DNA of 64,000 bases from Dermacentor variabilis (Eukaryota; Arthropoda; Arachnida; Ixodida; Ixodidae), in the NCBI RefSeq assembly GCF_050947875.1, contig NC_134574.1, forward strand, positions 102,209,469 through 102,273,468, given 5' to 3'. Made by a program: the position numbers and the translations under genes. Under the pieces are notes generated by a model that was given only the letters and a program-made list of their open reading frames with translations, did no database searches and had not been told where the DNA came from. Position 1 is the stretch's first letter, and each line of letters opens with the position of its first letter. This document shows positions 1 through 10,900 of the stretch, piece by piece.

Positions 1-807
1 TTTATGTGCAGGGTAGAGTGTACTGGACCTGTGCTGGAGTACATGGCTGCCCCATGGAGGCGCAGCGAAGAAGAGGCATGCGGGTTTTAGACTTCCGCTG
101 GGCGGCATGGTTGGCATCTGCGCCCAGTTGGGCAGGTGCAGACAGGCGAGCAGTCGAAGCGTTGCGCTGCTTGTGAAACCAGCGGACGAAGGCTTTGCAG
201 ACAGTCCCGGTTCTTGCGCCCTTGTTAAACGCGGCACAAACATGCGCACGCACGCACGCACGCGCATCGAGGCACCCTCTATGGCAGCGTGCGTTCGGCT
301 TGGCTAGCTTGGCAGCGTCTGCAGCCTGCTGCCCTGCATTAGCATTGCAAAAACGGTCAAGGTGGTGTGTGGCGCCACATCAGGTGGTGCGGCGGCTGCC
401 CCGTTGCTAACGGCTTCGCTATCGCGGTGGTCGGAGGGGCCGGTTGATTTGTCTCCCTCCGAAGAGTCTCGTGCGTGCGCTTTTTTTTCTTTTTCTTTTT
501 TTTTTGCGCGCATGTGGCAGTGCCCTGGATTCCCGAACGTGCGTGGCGTGATGTAGGGCTTCTCAGCTGCCCCTCGCCCCTGCGCGAGTCCCGTGTCCGG
601 TCTGTTGACTCCGGGGATGAGGAGGCGGGGGGCGACCGAACGCGTTTCGCGCCTTTTTGTTTCCTCCCTTGTTGCGCGCGTGGAATGAATTTGGATTTTA
701 TCCGTATTAGTTTCTTTGTCTTCTTCTGGGACCCGCCGTCCTCCATCAGGTTTCTCCCGTGCGTTGCGCTTTGCCGTACAATGTGCGATTACTGGCTTTC
801 TCATCGG

Positions 808-810
<3 letters not shown>
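1..810. other. Left-edge DNA, no gene recognised
   Basis: Moderately GC-rich DNA with short poly-T runs (about 480-500). Several open frames cross it on both strands, but none shows a domain, splice structure or conserved motif. I see no supported gene here. Confidence 0.4.

Positions 811-872
<62 letters not shown>
811..872. repeat. (TA)n microsatellite
   Basis: About 31 uninterrupted TA units. It creates artificial Tyr-Ile repeats in overlapping open frames, so those frames should not be taken as genes. Confidence 0.98.
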
Positions 873-876
<4 letters not shown>

Positions 877-2429
877 GAAGCGTTGAGTCACAGGATCCGG
901 CAGCAAAAGGTAAACGAGTAGAAGCACGTACGGACAAAAAAGAAAAGAAAAAGACGGTGCCTTACTGACGTTTCGGCCGCGGGACGGCCTTCGGCTGAGC
1001 GATCGAAACTGACCGGAACGTGAGTTTTTTTTTTTTTTTTTATTACGTGCGTCTAGTCTTTTGGAGCACTTGCTCTTGTGGCCGACTGTGTACACGCAGC
1101 CGAACACACGTACCGGTGATTCAGATATCAACTTGTGCAGCGAAGTCAGCGGCATCCGCACCGTCATGAAAAACAAAACAAAGACAAATTTCAGCTCGCG
1201 TTTCACGCAATTAGTCGCGCTCTGATAAGTCGGCCGTTCGTTATACGCGTCACCCGCTTTTGCATTATGCCGACTCATCTCGGCGCGTGTCGTGAGGCGG
1301 TTAGTCCCTTTACGTGGTACACGTCACAGTCCATGCATGGCGCGCCAATATATGATGTACGGCTGCATTCATCTGAGGGCAACGTACAACCCTCCTTCAG
1401 TGCTAAGTCTGCGGGAAGACGGGGCAGTCTATTAAAGCGATCCTTTCTTTGCAAGTTTAACTACCAGACTTATCTGACCGAGCCCTCTGCTGCTGGTGCT
1501 GCTACATGCTGCTGTCTTGCTGAATAACCGCATGTGACCAGCGCGCGCACGAGTGAAACGGGCGAATAATTAGTCAACCTTTACACCGCCAATCTTCGCG
1601 TCGCACTTCGCCCTGCTTGCACTTACCTCTCTTCGCTCGACAGACATGAAACATTGCCTTTCGTCCTTGTGAAATGGCTCCGTGTTACCATCTCGCAGTG
1701 TCCGTTCTTTTGAACTTCTGTTTGCATTTCGAATAAACGTTGTGACCGATGCAGGGTATAAACATGGATGTTGCGTGGTACTATAAATTTGGGACCTGTG
1801 TGATGCGTGAACATGAACGTTGCGTGCAATCGATCATTGCATGTAACAGGACAGTAAGTTTGTAGCTTTATAGAACTTAAGTGACCTCTTCACGAAAACT
1901 TCGTGTCGTACAGGTTCCAACATGTCTGTTAGAATATCGATGTCTCTCATATAGGGTATGCTACCTCTTTCTTCCATGTTCCTGTTCGTGCAAGTGAGCC
2001 TGATTTTGTGCTTGTAGGAGCTGGTTTAGCGCCGCGGTATGCAAAATTTTTTGCTGCAGAATGAACCCGGCCTTTCGCAACGCTAAGGAATTACTACAGA
2101 AGGCTTCTGATGTTTGTACTGAACCTTTAATGTTGATGAGTGAGTCCGAATGAATTAATGTGGTTGCAGTTTTTCTAATTATTTAAAGCAATGCCTTAAA
2201 ACCAAAAATTGTCGACTAAACTCTGTCTCCTGTAAGTTAAACCACTGATTTAATTATAATGTCGCGCCAACTAACCCAGCAAAAAAAAAAAAAGATTTGG
2301 TTTGCAAAGTGCGAACGTTGGCCTATTGGCGCATAGGTACTCGGAAAAAACGGAAGAGAGAGAAAAAAAAGGAAGAAGCAGCGCCTTCTTTGTTTTTCAT
2401 CATCGCAGAGCTCACAGGACGAAGCAGCG
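873..2429. other. Non-coding DNA upstream of the putative lipin promoter
   Basis: Contains a 20-T run at 1025-1042 and a short GC-rich patch at 960-1015 (CGTTTCGGCCGCGGGACGG region). No coding exon, RNA gene or clear element was recognised. Confidence 0.35.
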
Positions 2430-3462
2430 CTGACTGCGACCGGAATTCCCGTCGATTCGGCGAGCTCTTTCGGCCCATATCGGCGCGGGGCAAAGCGAAA
2501 CCACCACAGCGGAAACCGCGTTCGAACGGAAACCGGAACAGACGTGCGCGAGGCGCCCCAAGTTTCGTTTTTCATACTTTCGTGTGCTTGTATTTCCCGC
2601 CCATTCCTCTCCCTCCTCCGCATCCGACCGCTTCTCCTCCTCCTCCTCCCGGGAAGCGGTGACCCGTTGCTTGCTGAGCTTGTGCGTGTTTTTTTATGGC
2701 GTAAGAGCCCGGCGTTCGTCTCTCTCTCTTTCTCTCTCACTTCGGCGTCTTTCTCGCTAAGCGTCACGTGACGTCACGGCCCGTCGTCGCGTCCTATTGG
2801 ACCTCGCGGCGCGCCTCCAGGATCGGCTGATTCTCTCTCTCCTCCGGGGAGGCGTGTGCAATGTGCACGTTCATCGGTGGTGCGGTGGTGGGATCACGCG
2901 ATCGACGGATGATCGGCGTGGCCTACAGCAGCAGCAGCTGGCTGTGAGCGAGGCTGGCGTGGTGGCCGCCGACAGCCCTGCACGTGCGCTCGCACTCACA
3001 CACGCTCCTTTCCTCGGCGTGCAATCTGTCGTCGAGCTCGCGACAGAGAGCGCGCGCAGTGTTGTTCCCTGCACGCCGGCTCTTTGTGCTCGAGAACGTG
3101 CGCGCCTCGTGCTGTGTGTATCGCGTACCCGAGTGACCACCGTGCTGTTGTGCAGCGCTTGTGGCGTTCCCCGTCGTATCGCACTGCAGACGATCGGCGA
3201 CGGCCTACATGATACGGCGTTGAGTTTGTCCTGTGCGTCCTTCGGCCAGAGATAGCGGTTTATCTCTGCCAGTGTGTGGCCCTCAAAAGTGCCAAGCCCC
3301 CCGAGTGATTTGAGAGGTCGTGCCTGAGGCAGCAGTGGAGTACGTACTACAGAACTGCTTTCTTTTTGTTCGACACCAGCGATTGGGATAACGGCACGTA
3401 GTCGAGCTGGCTGAACGCAGCGCGGAGATTTCGTTTTATCGTGGTTTGGTTGTCTGAGTTTG
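2430..3462 (+). promoter_or_regulatory. CpG-rich putative lipin promoter and non-coding first exon
   Basis: This 1-kb stretch is much richer in CpG than its surroundings. At its centre CACGTG (2765-2770) overlaps TGACGTCA (2769-2776), and ATTGG, an inverted CCAAT box, lies at 2796-2800. A pyrimidine-rich TCTCTCTCTCCTCC stretch (2831-2843) could hold start sites. The first strong donor downstream is TTG|GTGAGT at 3463; splicing from there to the acceptor at 7690-7691 would give a non-coding exon 1. Assignment to lipin rests on position and orientation only. Confidence 0.5.
2765..2776. promoter_or_regulatory. Overlapping E-box (CACGTG) and CRE (TGACGTCA)
   Basis: Both are perfect palindromic consensus sites sharing two bases. 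CRE sites bind CREB/ATF, and CACGTG binds bHLH-zip factors such as USF, Max and SREBP. A CCAAT box (NF-Y type) follows 20 bases later in inverted orientation. Confidence 0.6.
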
Positions 3463-3739
3463 GTGAGTGCGTTTTCAATGTTTGTAAAATTTCTTGTCGT
3501 TGATTGCGTGGTTATCGCGTCAGCCTTCAAGTTTTCTTTTGTCTGGCAGGACCTTGCGAGCCGAATCTTGCACGAGGCATGTTTGTAGTCTGTATTTGTA
3601 AACCACAAAGAAAACGGAGTTGAGCGGTGTACCGAATTGATTCCCGAAAAAATTAAGGCAAGGCAGCTTGGGTTAGATAGAGATTCTTATTTGAGGAAGG
3701 AAGATTTGGGGTAAAGTGCAGCGCAGTAATAACGGTTAC

Positions 3740-3872
3740 TGCTGATTGGCTACCTAATTAACTGTCGATCATGATTGGTCATCTCGACTTCTCGGCACGT
3801 CGTAATCGGCCAATACCGGAACTGTGCAGAGACCTGTCAAAATATAGACTCGCGTACCTAGGCCAATCACGT
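3740..3872. promoter_or_regulatory. Cluster of CCAAT-type pentamers
   Basis: GATTGGC (about 3744), GATTGGT (about 3773), GGCCAATA (about 3809) and GGCCAATC (about 3862) occur within 130 bp in both orientations, in the putative first intron. Clusters of CCAAT boxes can mark NF-Y-bound enhancers, but four pentamers can also occur by chance. Confidence 0.2.
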
Positions 3873-4385
3873 TGATCCAAAATATGCATTAACTCACACT
3901 TCCGATCAGTTGATTGATCCATCCCTCCATTTCTGACTATTTTTGTTTTATTCCTAGCGTTCAAACAAACAGACACAGTGGTTGCTCGTTTTCGTGCGCT
4001 GAACATCTGCACTGCTCAATTTTTTGTTTTTTTAAGCTGCTCGGGAGTTCCTTATGACTCAGACATGACCTTTTCATTGTGCCCCGAGGTTTTCACATTT
4101 TCGAGCTGACACTTTCTTAAACAGTTGCGGTGTGTACTGTTGTTGCTAAGCGGATTGTTCACTGTTCATGGCGGGTGTGTTGCGCAAGTGACTCAGCTGA
4201 TTGTTCGAGCAAGACCTCGCGACATTTATACAGTTGCCGAGACATCTTTGTCGCTCGCGTTTTGTCACAACACTTTATATCTTTTTTTTTCTCGCCTGTA
4301 CACCGCGAAGCTGCATCTGTGACTGAGATGTTGAAGTTTATGTGGCTAGGTTGGATTCCATAAAGGAGTTCATTATGTACGTCAG

Positions 4386-4580
4386 TCTTACAGTAGACAC
4401 GCTTTCAGCGGTGTATTACCCCCTAGCGCGAGGTCGCGGTTTCGATTCCCGCCGCGTATCGCCCGCATTTTTAGCTTCAGAAAGAAACCTAGGTGAATAA
4501 AACGAATCCCGAGATTTGCATTGCGGCGCCTGTCATAGCCCGTACATGTCATGCGTTGTGATAAAACCTTGTGAATCATT
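4386..4580 (+). repeat. Degenerate tRNA-derived SINE
   Basis: A B-box-like GGTTTCGATTCCC lies about 60 bp into the unit, preceded by an A-box-like segment and followed by a tail resembling the end of the Ruka-like copies elsewhere in this window. Heavily diverged. Confidence 0.5.
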
Positions 4581-5117
4581 ATACTAGTAAAGCGTCCATG
4601 CGCACGCGCAGTCGGTGGTAACGGTAGTATGGTGACACTGCGTTAAAATACTCTGATCGTATTGCGGTGTCGCAACACGAAGCACTCGCCAGGGACCTCT
4701 GCATACTAACAAAAAGGTCGATACACTACTGATGGTTCTTTCTACATGTATGTGGCATTGACATTTCTGCCAACTCTCCTGAATTTTCTCTTAACTTTTG
4801 CGACTTTGGGCTCGCTTTCCGACTTCATAAATGTTGTGTCAAGAGTTAAGAAAAAATAAATTCTCTTCTTAGTGAAAAGTCTCTCCACATTCTGATGGCG
4901 AAAAGACGCCAGTGGACTACTTGGTTTGAGCAAGTTTATACAGACAATTACCTGAAGCAGACAAAATCAGCAACAGCATCGTTGCTGAAGAGGTCACTGT
5001 GATATTTAAAAAAATATATTTGTTGCTTACGAGTCGCTTTATTTCGTGGACATGAGCGAGAACATAGTGGGTGTCCAAGGGTGTGAGTGTGAACAAGGCT
5101 GAAGTACCGGTTAGCAC

Positions 5118-5690
5118 GAGTACAAATGAAGGCAACTGAAGGTTAGTTGGAGTGGACGCAAGTAGCAACGTCGGTGACTATTGGGGAGTTTGAGCATGCA
5201 CTACTCACACACGAGTACAAATGAAAGCCACTGAAGGTTAGCCAGAGTGGACGCAAGTATTAAAGTCAGTGACTATCAGGGAGTGCGAGCGCACATTGCT
5301 CACACAGGAGTACAAATGAAGGCCACTGAAGGTTAGTCAGAGTGGACGCAAGTAGCAACGTCGGTGACTATCGGGGAGTTTGAGCATGCACTACTCACAC
5401 ACGAGTACAAATGAAAGCCACTGAAGGTTAGCCAGAGTGGATGCAAGTATTAAAGTCAGTGACTATCAGGGAGTGTGAGCGCACATTACTCACACAGGAG
5501 TACAAATGAAGGCCACTGAAGGTTAGTCAGAGTGGACGCAAGTAGCAACGCCAGTGACTATCGGGGAGTTTGAGCATGCACTACTCACACACGTGTACAA
5601 ATGAAAGCCACTGAAGGTTAGTCAGAGGGAATGTAAGTATTAAAGTCGGTGACTATCGGGGAGTGTGAGTAGTGTGTGCTGATAAGTGTG
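5118..5690. repeat. Tandem repeat: 95-bp monomers in an alternating A/B (190-bp) higher-order pattern
   Basis: Six monomers start at 5118, 5213, 5308, 5403, 5498 and 5593, a constant 95 bp apart. Odd monomers share GCAAGTAGCAACG and TTTGAGCATGCAC; even monomers share GCAAGTATTAAAGTCAGTG and GCGCACATT. Each type is closer to the other members of its type than to its neighbours, which implies amplification as a 190-bp dimer. The array lies inside the putative first lipin intron and grades on its right into GTGAGTG-rich DNA up to about 5815. Confidence 0.95.
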
Positions 5691-7054
5691 AATAGAAGCG
5701 ACTGTGAATGCGAGTGAATGTTGGTGGGCATGAGTAGGAACGGAGTGAGTTCCGACGAGTGCGAGTGCACATGAGTGTTAGTGAGTGCGTAGCCTACAAA
5801 AATATTGGTGAGTGAGTATCCACTTATTCTGTTGACCTATCGTTTGCTGCATCTTATTTGCTGCATCTTATGTGCTGCATCTAAGGCTAAAAATCATTCT
5901 TAATAAAGGGTATATATATTCCAGAAGATGCGTGCGCTCGGAGCATGTGTTAAAAAAGAATTGCTTGCTATTCCCCAATTCCACACTGCCCCCCCCCCCC
6001 CCTCCCCACCACAGCATAATTTCTACCAATCTCAAAGTTCACAGCTTGGTAGGTACGCACAGATAGTGGCATTGAGCGAGATTTATTCGTAATGATTGGC
6101 GAGACCCTTTAATCGGTCTTCTTAAAAAGTTCCGACAGTTCCTTCTTTACATCTGCGCTATGACTGATGTTTCCTTTTTTTTTTTTTTTTTGCTAGCATT
6201 CATCAGCTGCTTATCTTGTCATACCTGACCCTGACAGATGCAGTCATATGAATCCAGTTGACAATTAGACATAAAAGCCATAGGGCAAGTTACATATTTT
6301 TTAAATTGAAATGTAGGAATTATATGTGTAATGTAAAGATGACGTTCAGTTCTCATCCACGGCAAGCTCTCTATATGTTTTCTGTCCACTTTTTATTTTT
6401 ATTTTCTCATTTGTGCATTGATTCTAGGTTTTAAATAAAGTAATTTCCACTATACTTTCTGTGGTTTACTGTCTGGTGGCTTCATATGATTGTGACTTAC
6501 AAAAATCAAGCCCATCACGTTGCCCTTCTTGATCCAGACAGATGAAGTTGTTTGTACTTCTACCTGTATAGCCTGGAAGTTTTGCTTGCTGGTTTTGTGC
6601 GCACTTCTTCCTTGCTGTGACACTTTCTTTTTCAGTCACATCAATTTGTGTGACAGGAGTATATATGACATGAACGTAAATTATAAGGCTCCATTTTGTA
6701 CTTGTGTGTTCTAGAGGGACGTTGAAGGGCAAAATGAAGTTGGAGCCGGAAATTAGATTGTTTTTTGATGATATTTCAGTGTTTGTTTGGACATATCATT
6801 AGCAGCAGCAGTCAAAAGGCTCTTGGAAACCTGCTGCTAAAGCTCTGTTTTACCAGACTCTCGCGGAGGGTTAGAAAGTAATATAGATGTGTTCAAAACC
6901 GAAATAACATTATTACAGTCGTTTTTTAAGAATTATTCTTGTTTGTCAAATAGGCGGTAAAATCGGTGTGACCTTTTAGTAACACACAAAATTAGTTAAT
7001 AATAATTATAGTTAATAGCAGCACCAGAGACAACAGAGTTGCCGCATATCCTTA

Positions 7055-7577
7055 AAGGGACACTAAAGCAAGAAAAAGCCAGCTTAGACAGATAAATTAA
7101 TAATTTAGAACTGTTTTCGTTTCATTTGTGGTGACAGGTTGATTATTAGATGAGAAAGGTTGATTATTAGATGAGAAAATTAAAGTCAGAAAATTGGTTT
7201 TTAATTATTTCATATTGAAATCCCAGCGCCCTGTGCGTCAGTGTGACGTCACACATGTTGTAGTAATTTTTTTTTTTCGTATTTAGGTCGCTGTGGCTCA
7301 GTAGATGTTCTCGAAATTTGCCCAGTTCAGTGTTTGGCTCTTTCAGGGTACAATGTAATCCAACTTTAATGACAAAAATTAACTAGGATTAAGCAGGCGC
7401 TGTCTAAATTCAGTACGTTGCAGTGAGCTGGTGCCTGTAGTTCAAGGCGACGTTGCCATGTGCCTTAAATTCTTGCATCTTCTCTGGCTCCCCAAACATC
7501 CTCACACAGTAGGAGTTGCTTCTTTCGTACTGTAGAAGGGTGGTTTGCTCAAAACCTTTTTCTCTTTAGTGTCACTG
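7055..7577. mobile_element. MITE with AAGGGACACTAAAG ends (copy 1)
   Basis: It starts AAGGGACACTAAAG and ends CTTTAGTGTCACTG, with a TA on each side (7053-7054, 7578-7579). It shares interior sequence, in inverted orientation, with the copy at 60077-60584 (for example the GACGTCA-bearing CAGCGC segment and ATGAGAAAAT). An internal 21-bp segment is tandemly doubled at about 7137-7178. No coding capacity. It lies just upstream of lipin coding exon 1. Confidence 0.75.
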
Positions 7578-7691
7578 TAACACATTTTATCACTCCCGGT
7601 ACATATTTTGTCCGTCTGTTATGCCAAAGTCGCTTTGCTAGACCAGATTCTAAAGCGGCCGCCCCCTTTTTTTTTTTTTTTTTTTGTTCAG

Positions 7692-7922
7692 GTGAGGGAC
7701 GCGCTTTCGCCGGCGCCCTCACCACCGCATTCTGCCAGAAGGATGAACTACATTGGCCGGATCATCACCAACGTGCGGGAATTCTGCAACGAGATCAATT
7801 CGGCTACGCTGACGGGGGCCATCGACGTGGTGGTCATCGAGCAGCCTGATGGGTCCTTTGCCACTTCACCCTTCCATGTGCGGTTCGGCAAGATTGGCGT
7901 TCTTCGGAGTAGGGAGAAAATT
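7692..7922 (+). CDS. Lpin: Lipin coding exon 1 (start codon exon, N-LIP beginning)
   Basis: A polypyrimidine tract of about 20 T precedes the acceptor AG at 7690-7691. The first 51 nt are leader, then ATG at 7743 opens 60 codons ([11 protein letters not shown]...) ending at donor GTGAGC (7923). The motif SPFHVRFGK at residues 42-50 is the strongly conserved N-LIP core. The leader is open in the same frame back to the acceptor, so an upstream coding exon cannot be formally excluded, but the family starts at this Met. Confidence 0.95.
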
Positions 7923-10900
7923 GTGAGCACTCCGCTGTTTGACGTCATACCCATGACATACTTTCATTTGCTCTTTCACTGTACGGTGACTGCTCTTTTC
8001 TACGCCGTTCATAGGCATTACAATTCAGAAGACTCGTGTTGGATGTGAAGGCTGTCAAGCCTGAATGAAACAATGCACAATCAAGCCCTAATCATTTGAA
8101 TAATTTATTCTGTATTATGATTTGTTAATACATCCTGCACCTATCAGGTTGGCCCAGTGGCCATGACTTTATGCTGCTGATCATCATGAGGTTGCGGATT
8201 CGATTCCAGGCCATATTTCTATGGCGGCAGAATACAGAAACGCTTGCATACCTAAATTTATGGGCCCACTAAGAACCACAGCTCATTAAAATTAATTTGT
8301 AGCACTTCGCTGCGGCGTCTGTCGTAGCTCGAGTGTTGCTTTTTGGACAGTTAATCCCAGATATCAATCACTCAGTGTATATATACTCTGCTATCTATTT
8401 TAATGGCAATAGAGTTATTGCGGTAAGATCTCCTATGGTAGATACTGCAGCCCTGGTCACAGTAACTTGTATTGATTGAAGAGTTGGACACCGCTCGCAA
8501 GACAAATTTCAGAGTGATTTTGGCTAGCTAGCAAAATATCACTTCTTAACTTTGCTAATTAATCACTTTGGAGCTCGTCCCCAATTGTGGAATTGAAGCC
8601 AAGCAGTAATGAAGCCGTATTCAACCAGTATATTTAGCAGAAACCCTGTTCTTCTTGGACGTCTCGGGAAACACGTCCGAATTTGTGCCGAAATGCGTCA
8701 ATGTTGCAGTTTAACGCATAAAAGCACTACGTTTCCTGCAGCATATATTCTCTAAAGCACTTGTGATGCTTTATCCTTTGTTGGAAAGATAAAATGGCAT
8801 GTTGAGAGCAACTTTTGTTTCTAATGTATTTGTGCGGCTTATGCTCCATTTCACACATAGCAGGCAAGGTTACGAAGACCGGACAAGCTTCTTTCACTGC
8901 CCGCATTCATTGGTGCATTCACATAGGACAGAAAGATGTGGGTATGCATTATGTAATTTCATCTAACATCATGTCTGGGACTCCTTTGCACAAAATTCCC
9001 TCAAGAAGTAATTATTGCCGTAGTAATGTCATACCTGCCAACTCCCTCGAATTTTTCGTAAAGTTTATGAATTTGAGGTCCTCCCATGATTTTATGAGTG
9101 TTTCATGAAATTTTGCGATAAATTAGCTCTTGAATGATGAGGCGATGCAAGATTGAAAAAAAAAAAGAAGAAAAAAATAAAGCGTAAGATGTGATAGTAA
9201 TTGTGCTGCTCTCTTACGGCAGCCCAAGACGCCGTAAATCGTGTTGGGTCTGTGGGAATTTACGAATCTTAATGTTCACATGTTGGCAGGTATGCGTTAT
9301 GGCACTGAAAAACGAGTACTTCATTGAAGCTTGTGCTGCTGCAGTAAGCCACATACCACATAGTAACTGGTTGACCTTTGGCTCACAGAAAGGCCTCAAC
9401 CAGTTATTGCTCTCTTTGCCTCACTCCTGCCGCGGCTAGCAGGTTCTCTTATCTTATCATGGTACTGCAAATACTTTATCTCCTTTCTTTGCTTTGTCCA
9501 AAGGTTGTGGTTTGTACTGAGCATTACAGCTGCTTTAGCAAGGACATCTTCTTCAGTGCTTGTTTGTTAGTTAAGATAGCACGTCCTTGTCATTTGCATT
9601 TTGTTCATGTCATGTGTGTTTGTTGTGTTTGTGCGCAGGTTGACATTGAGATTAATGGAAAACCTGTAGATATTCACATGAAGCTCGGGGAGTCCGGTGA
9701 GGCATTCTTCGTTGAAGAAGTCACTGAAGAATCGGTAAGCTGGCCCCCTGATCTTCTTTTATGGTTCTGTTTTCTTGCATTTGTAGTAGATGAACAGCAG
9801 TTTTTTGGTGCCAGCAAGAGGGCTGGAGTAACCTTTTACGTGTTTTTGTCTCTTGCTTCTTTTATTTGAGAGATAGTAAAGGTGTTATTGTGATTATTGT
9901 TGACCTTTATTGACTTTCCATGCATTTGGTTTGTTGAGATTAGAAATGTCGTTCAACACCGTACTCTGTTTCATACATTGTGTTTAACGGTTTAGAGGCT
10001 AGAGAGACTTTCTGCAGGGGTAGCGTTCGCACCAACAAAAAGTTCAGTGTTCTTGCCAGCAATTAGGTCAGACTTCTTTACTTAAATACAATATGAAGTG
10101 AAAAAAAAAAGAAGTTAAATTTGTAAAAAATGAACGAACAGTGTATTTGTATGGCTGCTAATACGTTGTCCTACATGAATTTAGTTCTGGTTGTTTTACT
10201 TTTCCGGGTTGTTTTTTTTTCATTTGCTGCCCATTGCGGCAGTGTCATGTGCATGCCTGCACGAGCAGTGAACCCCAGACGAAATGCGTGGAGGGATAAA
10301 TTTTGGTGGCCGAACCTCGTGTGAAGCTTCCACAGCATTGCATGCTATGTGTGAATTGGAATATAGGCTTCTCGTTCACTTACCACTCTTGGCAGCCGTC
10401 TGTTCTGAGCAATGCTTTGCTTTGCTGCATAGCACCACACCATCAAGCTGCCGAAGTTACCCATGACAATGTGAAGTGAAGTTTCTCACTTTTGAATGCC
10501 ACTGCATGTTGCTTGTTTCTTAGTGTTACATAGCAGATGCTACATTTGCAAGCATTTATTTACACGTGGTTCACACTTTAAGTGTACGACCTCGCTGGTA
10601 CGTAAGTTTCCATAGGAAACAGACACGTTCCAGTCTTTGGTGACTATCAATAATAGTGTCAACCACTGCCTCACGATGGGGTAACGTGTCGACACCAAAA
10701 CGCCTCTTCGCCCTGACAAAGACGAGTTTCTTGTCAGAACTATGGCTCCAGAGACATCCCTTGTTCCATAGAGCTCCCAAAAATAAGTTACTAGAGGTAA
10801 CATTGGTGCTAGTTTCTGTGGGAGCAGTATGCATGGTGGTGCAGCCAGCTTGTGAATGATCGTTAGTACATGGCTCTGCCTAAACTTCGTCCTTCTGTCT

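Noticed and set aside
304..1278. 324-codon minus-strand open frame
   Set aside because: It is held open by the (TA)n tract (Tyr-Ile repeat) and shows no domain, splice support or coding composition.
2871..3608. 245-codon minus-strand frame opposite the putative promoter
   Set aside because: CpG-rich DNA lacks stop codons by composition; no domain and no splice-supported continuation.
5118..5690. Regularly spaced repeats resembling a CRISPR array
   Set aside because: The repeats are contiguous 95-bp monomers that are similar along their whole length; there are no unique spacers, and the genome is eukaryotic.
10571..10834. Minus-strand frame of 87 codons in intron 2, considered as a retroelement relic
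   Set aside because: No motif could be identified and the frame has no flanking element structure.
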